Below, piece after piece: positions 61,044-64,000 of a DNA stretch of 64,000 nucleotides; the first letter of the stretch is position 1; every line of letters starts with the position of its first letter. The notes under the pieces were generated by a model that saw only the letters and a list, made by a program, of their open reading frames with translations, made no database searches and was not told the origin of the DNA. Both the position numbers and the translations under genes were made by a program. The stretch covers positions 202,718 to 266,717 of the forward strand of contig NZ_JAHWGP010000006.1 of assembly GCF_020873915.1 (NCBI RefSeq). The letters run 5' to 3'. This DNA is from Streptomyces sp. DH5. GTDB lineage: Bacteria > Actinomycetota > Actinomycetes > Streptomycetales > Streptomycetaceae.

Positions 61044-61131
61044 TAGTGATGCTTTGGAGTGGGACATACCGAAGCTCACACAGGATCAGATAGCGCAATT
61101 CCTCTCGGAGGCGTATAAACATGGAAAATAG
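61044..61131 (+). pseudogene. 3' end of a gene interrupted by the IS5-family element
   Basis: Codes SDALEWDIPKLTQDQIAQFL then SEAYKHGK and a stop. Its 5' part lies at ~60030-60166 in the frame VRRQQIPTLLGV ... CIAGVCKKTS. The joined product would be ~75 residues. I do not recognise it. It overlaps the next gene by 11 bases, which supports it having been a real gene of the same operon. Confidence 0.55.
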
Positions 61132-61423
61132 ATACGCGCCGGCGAAGCTGCAGATCTACTCGGTCGAAGAGAGTGGTCCGGCAACCGCTACTTGCGTCGT
61201 CCGCTGTGTGGGCGGCACAGCTCGCACCGGTCAGACATTCGATGCGAGTTCCTCGACAAACTCTGCCGATGGTGACCCATTTATTACGCTCGATGAGATT
61301 AATCGCTATGGCCGGATAGTTGAATCTGTCGACCCTCTCCATAATGCGAAGGTTCGCTTCTCAGGGGCAGGTGTGCAGAATCTGGTTCGTGGGTTCATTG
61401 CAGTTGAGTGGATCGCGCAGTAA
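61121..61423 (+). CDS. Hypothetical small protein in the toxin island
   Basis: 100 residues: MENRYAPAKLQIYSVEESGP at the start and VQNLVRGFIAVEWIAQ at the end, beta-rich, with no signal peptide or helix. The sequence looks like a small barrel domain of the EF-Tu domain-2 kind (CVVRCVGGTARTGQTF), but this is weak. Base composition is far AT-richer than the core genes. It may be an orphan immunity protein. Confidence 0.6.
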   Translation: MENRYAPAKLQIYSVEESGPATATCVVRCVGGTARTGQTFDASSSTNSADGDPFITLDEINRYGRIVESVDPLHNAKVRFSGAGVQNLVRGFIAVEWIAQ

Positions 61424-61510
61424 TTACAGGATCAATGTCGAGCCACCGCCTCCCGCATTTTGGGATCTTCGATTTGTTGCCCTCTTTGGTAGCGGGCGGT
61501 GAGGTGTCAG

Positions 61511-61750
61511 ACGCAGAGCCAAAGAAGCCGTGCGGCACGGGCTTTGAACAGGTTCGGCGAAATCGAGTGGTTCGGTCTTCCCTTGGAGTATCACCCCTCT
61601 GTGGTCGCTATGCGCGGCGACGGCCTCGGATTTGTTGATCAGGTGAAGCGCCCTTCATGGCGAGATGAGAAAGTCTCTGCGCCGCAAGTCGGGGATTATC
61701 TCCTCTATTGGAGGAATGGATGCAGTGAGCCCTTTCCACCTTCACCCTGA
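61511..61750 (+). pseudogene. Gene fragment truncated by the next insertion sequence
   Basis: The frame reading ALNRFGEIEWFGLPLEYHPS then VVAMRGDGLGFVDQVKRPSW and VGDYLLYWRNG looks like a real protein interior, but it lacks a good start and is cut at 61727 by the inverted repeat of an insertion sequence; the last residues to the stop at 61750 come from the element. The family is not recognised. Confidence 0.5.
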
Positions 61751-62615
61751 GCTGGTCAGATGCAGGGTGAGGACGGCCTGAACGAGGCTGGTGATCCGGG
61801 TGGTCGAGCACCGCAGTTTGCGGAGGAGCCGCCAGGACTTGAGGGTGGCGACGGCCTGCTCGACGAGGGCCCGGATCTTCGCGTGGGACCGGTTCACCGC
61901 CTTCTGGCCTGCGGAGAGAGCCTCCCACCGTCCCCAGCACGGGATGCGGACCGTGCTGCCGGCACCCCGGTAACCCTTGTCGGCCCAGCACTGGATGCCG
62001 GCCTCGGCGAGGGCGTCGACGATGCCGTGTTCGCGGGCTGCGCGGACGTCGTGCACGGCGCCGGGCAGGGCCGGTGAGGCCCACAGCAGCCGGCCGAAGG
62101 GATCCGCGAGGACCTGCACGTTCATCCCGTGCCTCTTGTGTTTGCCGGAGTAGTACGGCCGGTCCGCGGCGATGCGGTCGATCGGCAGGAGTGTGCCGTC
62201 CAGGAGCAGATACGCCTTCGTCGACGCGGTGCGGACGGCGTCGGCCAGGGTGGGTGCGAGGGCGGCCAGGAGGTCGACGGCCTCGGTGACGTAGCGGTAC
62301 GCGGTCGTGGTTCCGACGCCGAATCCGGCCGCGAGCTGGGCATACGTGTGGCCCATCCGCAGGTGGGCAAGGGTGAGGAGGGCCTGGCGGCCGGTATTCA
62401 GCCGTCGCCAGCGGGAGCCGATCGCACGGCGGTGCCGCCGCAACTCCTGAGCGAGGAAGCGAAGGGCAGAGCTGGACACGTCGATGCCGGACGGGTAAAC
62501 AAGCATGTGAAGCCTCTGGTGGAGACGGTTCTCTTGGTCGAAAACTCATCTACCAGGGGCTTCACCCCGTTGTCAGCCCAACTTCCAACCTCCGTCGACA
62601 GGTTGGAAAGGGCTC
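61727..62615. mobile_element. Second IS5-superfamily insertion sequence, ~889 bp
   Basis: Inverted repeats GAGCCCTTTCCACC (61727-61740) and GTTGGAAAGGGCTC (62602-62615), one mismatch in 14. It carries one transposase gene on the minus strand. I could not identify a clear target duplication. Its left side truncates a gene and its right side ends 12 bases short of the stop of the lipoprotein gene. Confidence 0.75.
61742..62506 (-). CDS. IS5-superfamily transposase (DDE_Tnp_4 type)
   Basis: 254 residues, ATG start. An N-terminal helix-turn-helix (TYAQLAAGFGVGTTTAYRYV) precedes the DDE domain: first Asp in YLLLDGTLLPID, second in WADKGYRGAG, and Glu in RALVEQAVATLKSWRLL. The length and motifs are those of an intact single-frame transposase. 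GC content is high, unlike its flanks, so it came from or adapted to a high-GC host. Confidence 0.9.
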   Translation of the reverse strand: MLVYPSGIDVSSSALRFLAQELRRHRRAIGSRWRRLNTGRQALLTLAHLRMGHTYAQLAAGFGVGTTTAYRYVTEAVDLLAALAPTLADAVRTASTKAYLLLDGTLLPIDRIAADRPYYSGKHKRHGMNVQVLADPFGRLLWASPALPGAVHDVRAAREHGIVDALAEAGIQCWADKGYRGAGSTVRIPCWGRWEALSAGQKAVNRSHAKIRALVEQAVATLKSWRLLRKLRCSTTRITSLVQAVLTLHLTSSG

Positions 62616-62627
62616 CTTCTGTGGTTC

Positions 62628-63269
62628 CTACGCAGGCGGGCGTGAGGGAATCGATGGGTTGTTCTCGCAGCCCAAGGAGTCGACCACGACCTTCGTGGAG
62701 CGCAAAAGGTACGTCATGTGAATGGTTTCTGCTGTGTTCTCGGTGAGAGTGTCAGTCAGTACGCCGGCCAAAGGCGTGATGTCCTCCTGATCTGGAGGAG
62801 TTCCTGGGATCTCACACTTCACGTAAATGCCATAATGGGTGACGCTCTTTGGATCCTTTCGCTGGTGCAGTTTGACATCTTCATTCACGATGGTTACGAA
62901 ACCGTCGACCTTCTTCCTTTTGTCGAAGTCAAAGGGCGTGGATGAAGGTCCGAACTCAATATTTAGCGACTTGCTTTCACCGGGCTCAGAGGCGCTCATG
63001 GTGCAGAGCTCAGACTCCCAGTGGCTGGACTTCGGATCCCAAGGATCCATCTGCCGATAATATTCCTCCCGGGCACTTTCTAGATCTACTCCGCTTTTTT
63101 CGAGTTGATCAACGTCGGCTTCCTCCTGTGCCCACTTGATCCCGGACTTTCCTAGTACCTCTTCACAACCGTCAGCCGCCGGGGCCGCTTGCTCTCCTGT
63201 TGAATCGCAGGACGTTACTGCCAGGCAAAGTGCGGTTGTGATCAGAGGGGCAGTGATGAATTTCTTCAC
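62628..63269 (-). CDS. Hypothetical lipoprotein in the toxin island
   Basis: 213 residues, GTG start overlapping the stop of the upstream gene by one base (TAGTG). A basic N-terminus and hydrophobic run (KKFITAPLITTALCLAVTSC) end in a lipobox. The mature part is mixed, with EEYYRQMDPWDPKSSHWESE and KVDGFVTIVNEDV; I do not recognise a family. GC is low for the organism. It could be a surface-anchored immunity-type or ESX-associated protein. Confidence 0.72.
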   Translation of the reverse strand: MKKFITAPLITTALCLAVTSCDSTGEQAAPAADGCEEVLGKSGIKWAQEEADVDQLEKSGVDLESAREEYYRQMDPWDPKSSHWESELCTMSASEPGESKSLNIEFGPSSTPFDFDKRKKVDGFVTIVNEDVKLHQRKDPKSVTHYGIYVKCEIPGTPPDQEDITPLAGVLTDTLTENTAETIHMTYLLRSTKVVVDSLGCENNPSIPSRPPA

Positions 63270-63883
63270 TAGTAACCTCGGACATCCTTGGTGTCGCTAC
63301 GGGCGCGTCCATCGTTGTAGGAACGCTCTGCATCGGTTGCGAAATCCCAGATGTCGTCTTCTGGCATGCTGTTAGCCTGCGCGTAGTTCAAAAAGGGAGC
63401 CATAGCGTTCTGCTGGCCGGTCGCTCGGGCCTTTTCGATCCCTTCGAGCGCCTCTTTACCATTGTCGAATTCATTTTCCTTGAGCCAGTCGAGTGTCTGG
63501 TTCGACATATAGGTCTCGGCCGCTCCGCCCACTACCTCGAAGGCTAGAGGGACAGCAATCGCTGCGGCTGCGCGAGTCGGAATGATGAGCTCCGTGGCCA
63601 CGCCCACCGTCGTGCCGATAACTGCGCCGGCGGCGAAGTCCCGCCAAGCTCCTTGTTTCTCAAGTTCCCTGTTGGCGGCCTCCTTTTGGTCGGCGAACTC
63701 TTGACCGATTGCCTCGAAGCGAGTCTGATCCAGCATGCCGTGCATCTTGATGCTGTGTAGTGCTGCACGTTTCACGTCACCCTCATCGTCCCCTTGTGAA
63801 GCCATGAGGCTGGTTCCATAGGCTTGCTGTGCGGCGGAGATGGTGTTGTACGATTCCTCGTCGCCGGCTAGAGCAGGGCTTGA
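63269..63883 (-). pseudogene. 3' part of a type VII/RHS-island protein (DUF6571-like), 5' end lost to an insertion sequence
   Basis: From 63883 the open frame reads SPALAGDEESYNTISAAQQ then AYGTSLMASQGDDEGDVKRA and continues 200 residues to the stop at 63269; an ATG at 63805 could give a 178-residue product. Its helix-rich C-terminus with a hydrophobic hairpin (FAAGAVIGTTVGVATELII ... AVPLAFEVVGGAAE) is like the end of large streptomycete proteins encoded beside ESX toxins (DUF6571-type, from memory). Immediately upstream, in the same frame after one stop codon, lies a transposase end. Confidence 0.6.
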
Positions 63884-64000
63884 TCAAGTTCCTTGAGTGT
63901 CCGGGTTGTTGGTGATGCCCAGGAGCGGGAGGGCTCGTTCGGGCTGGTCGCGGATTGCCCGAGTGGTCTTGGCGATGTTGACGGCTCCGAGGGTTTTGAG
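63884..64000 (-). mobile_element. End of an ISAs1-like insertion sequence, cut by the right edge
   Basis: The minus strand codes LKTLGAVNIAKTTRAIRDQP then ERALPLLGITNNPDTQGT and a stop at 63884-63886. This resembles the C-terminus of ISAs1-family transposases (gene/TNIA...R...R.LALLGI pattern). The likely inverted repeat is around CAGGGCTTGATCAAGTTCC at 63874-63892. The rest lies outside the window. Confidence 0.6.

Overview
The window is chromosomal DNA of a Streptomyces or very close relative. It is high-GC throughout most of its length, with frequent GTG starts, 4-base ATGA/GTGA gene overlaps, twin-arginine lipoproteins, short interspersed repeats of streptomycete type, and the conserved gene order proS ... 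rimP-nusA-ylxR-infB-ylxP-rbfA-truB ... ribF followed by a type VII (ESX) secretion locus.

Bases 1-15000 form a plant-polysaccharide utilisation locus that fits xyloglucan. It holds a divergent GH3 glycosidase (cut by the left edge), a lipoprotein binding protein and two permeases without their own ATPase, a GH74 xyloglucanase, a GH42 beta-galactosidase, a GH95 alpha-fucosidase, a secreted GH12 endoglucanase, a secreted intradiol dioxygenase with a carbohydrate-binding tail, and a LacI-family repressor. Four copies of one palindrome (core CGAAGCGCTTCG) lie in the two control regions and tie the locus together.

Bases 15000-31000 carry a two-component system divergent from an ABC exporter, an acyl-CoA dehydrogenase, the MEP-pathway genes dxr and ispG flanking a site-2 protease, two GNAT acetyltransferases, proS, a noncoding tract with a ~185-bp direct repeat, and a minus-strand trio (aminoglycoside-kinase-like protein with an altered catalytic loop, DUF4439 ferritin-like protein, lipoprotein).

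Bases 31000-43600 are the translation/transcription housekeeping block rimP-nusA-ylxR-infB, then ylxP-rbfA-truB. A 1305-residue protein follows that joins a trypsin-like domain to a STAND-like NTPase; both active sites look altered. ribF closes the block.

Bases 43600-54860 are part of a type VII secretion locus: an EspI-like ATPase, an unknown protein, EccE, EccB, mycosin, a DUF397 protein, two WXG100 proteins, an SseB-like protein and a small helical protein. EccC and EccD are not in the window.

Bases 54876-64000 are an accessory toxin island. A long RHS/YD-repeat protein with a WXG-like N-terminus and a C-terminal toxin is broken by one extra base near 56100. A CdiI-like immunity gene follows. 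Base composition drops sharply at the toxin tip, and the rest is AT-richer gene debris cut by two complete insertion sequences and the end of a third.
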